The notes under the pieces are model-generated. The model did no database searches, was not told where the DNA came from, and was given only the letters and a program-made list of their open reading frames with translations. From Wolfiporia cocos (Eukaryota > Basidiomycota > Agaricomycetes > Polyporales > Phaeolaceae): 64,000 bases of DNA. Shown piece after piece: positions 63,155 through 64,000 of this stretch. Each line of letters starts with the position of its first letter. Positions within the stretch are counted from its first letter, which is position 1. A program made the translations under genes and the position numbers. The DNA lies in contig JACCLO010000007.1 of NCBI GenBank assembly GCA_029448655.1, positions 992,001 to 1,056,000 on the forward strand, written 5' to 3'.

Positions 63155-64000
63155 TTATTGTCCACGCCACAAGTGCCCATGACAAGCCACAGCATACACG
63201 ATCACAGAATCATACTCAACCGGCTTGAAGACGCAGAGAACCCATGCATTCCACCCATTTGTCACTCTGCTAATGCAAGAACCCAGATAGCCAATGACGA
63301 GCTCAAGAGTGAGCGGCCCTGTGGAGAGATTCGCGGTCAAGACTCGCAAATACTGATATGTAATTTGCGCGGGTGCCACTCACCCCACAACCCAGAGCCC
63401 GGTGGTGGCCTGGCAGACGCCCTCGGAGTAGACAGGCTCTGTGGGCGGGAAGCACGCAGCGCCGGCAGCAGATCCCATGTCGGACTATCCGCAAACCCAA
63501 TTGAGATCTGACGAGCACTTTGGCAGACAAGGAACGTACAAGTGCAGTCCAACAATACTCGAGCGTTTCGTTGCTGAGGTTCTCGAAGTAGTAACGGCAT
63601 GTGCCGTATGTCAGCTGCTGCATATCGCCTGAATCCACAGTGAACGTAGGGGCTATATCAAGGGCGAGTCAGCATATTGCCACAGGCATTTTGAGAATTA
63701 AACGCAACAGATAGACCCATTCAAAATCGTAATGGCATCGACGATGGTGTCACAGTCATCAGCCTCCGGAGGCAAATCTCCCGAATCATTGTTGCACGAG
63801 TCCGAGCCTGCCCAATATGCTTGTGAGCATTGTGGCAATCATATGGTGCTCACGTCTGCAGACTCACAAATGGCATCACAGACATCGAGCAGCCCTTCCG
63901 ATTGCCTCTTTGTGAGGGACCGTGAGGCAACCGAGGCGGGGCAGCTCACAGTGGACACCTCCACAATTTTGTCGCCCACGGCGACAGTAGAGTGGGAAGT
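63155..64000 (-). CDS. Unrecognised multi-exon protein, 5' end outside window
   Basis: The minus strand has a series of open stretches with GT-AG-like borders. The last exon (63155-63318) reads LTLELVIGYLGSCISRVTNG to HGHLWRGQ and stop. Upstream are YGTCRYYFENLSNETLEYCW (near 63590) and, at the right edge, GDKIVEVSTVSCPASVASRS. Cysteines and NxT/NxS sites suggest a secreted or cell-surface protein, but exon phases between these pieces are not settled and I recognise no family. It is convergent with mago. Confidence 0.4.

Overview
The window looks like a filamentous basidiomycete (agaricomycete-type) genome. The evidence is intron-dense genes with 50-70 bp introns, a Rua1-type zinc-binding regulator, and chromodomain Ty3/gypsy retrotransposons. 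About 47.5 kb of LTR-retrotransposon island is followed by about 16.5 kb of compact housekeeping genes.

Region 1 (1-7.1 kb, minus strand) is the 5' half of an apparently intact Ty3/gypsy chromovirus (element A): LTR, gag, and a pol frame open to the window edge. Its pol order is protease, dUTPase, RT, RNase H, integrase, chromodomain. Past the chromodomain two frames stay open together.

Region 2 (7.4-32.4 kb) is mainly solo LTRs inserted into one another. I recovered perfect 5-bp target-site duplications (TSDs) for 20 insertions between 8 and 47.5 kb. The deepest stack is five LTRs deep (19.5-27.3 kb). Degraded Copia remnants lie near 14-16 kb.

Region 3 (29-45.3 kb) is a composite. A minus-strand element keeps its 5' LTR, primer-binding site, leader, a 307-codon ORF and gag and RT fragments. 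Its LTR is split by a complete 7.5-kb non-autonomous element (32728-40248, TSD GTTTG). That element lacks gag and pol, and its 3.9-kb interior is rich in small hairpins whose stems covary around constant loops. A 920-bp TRIM element (terminal-repeat retrotransposon in miniature) sits inside its 5' LTR. Next to it is a 5'-truncated plus-strand gypsy pol (40653-44621) whose dUTPase is at the C-terminus, after the chromodomain.

Four elements show an 11-13 nt complementarity between the start of the LTR transcript and the site just inside the 5' LTR. This is the signature of Tf1-type self-primed reverse transcription. Many LTRs also carry a palindrome of variable sequence at fixed distance from the TATA box, plus a hairpin at the U5 end.

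Region 4 (48.4-64 kb) carries: a BAR-domain protein (-), a Rua1-type regulator (+), a PTC7-like PP2C phosphatase (+), proteasome beta-2 (-), a p24 cargo receptor (+), mitochondrial ribosomal protein uS10m (-), ENY2/Sus1 (-), an aldehyde dehydrogenase (+), Mago nashi (+) and a partial unrecognised gene (-). All gene models were built by hand from reading frame, GT-AG introns and family motifs. Several exon sets sum to exact multiples of three. No rRNA, tRNA or CRISPR was found.
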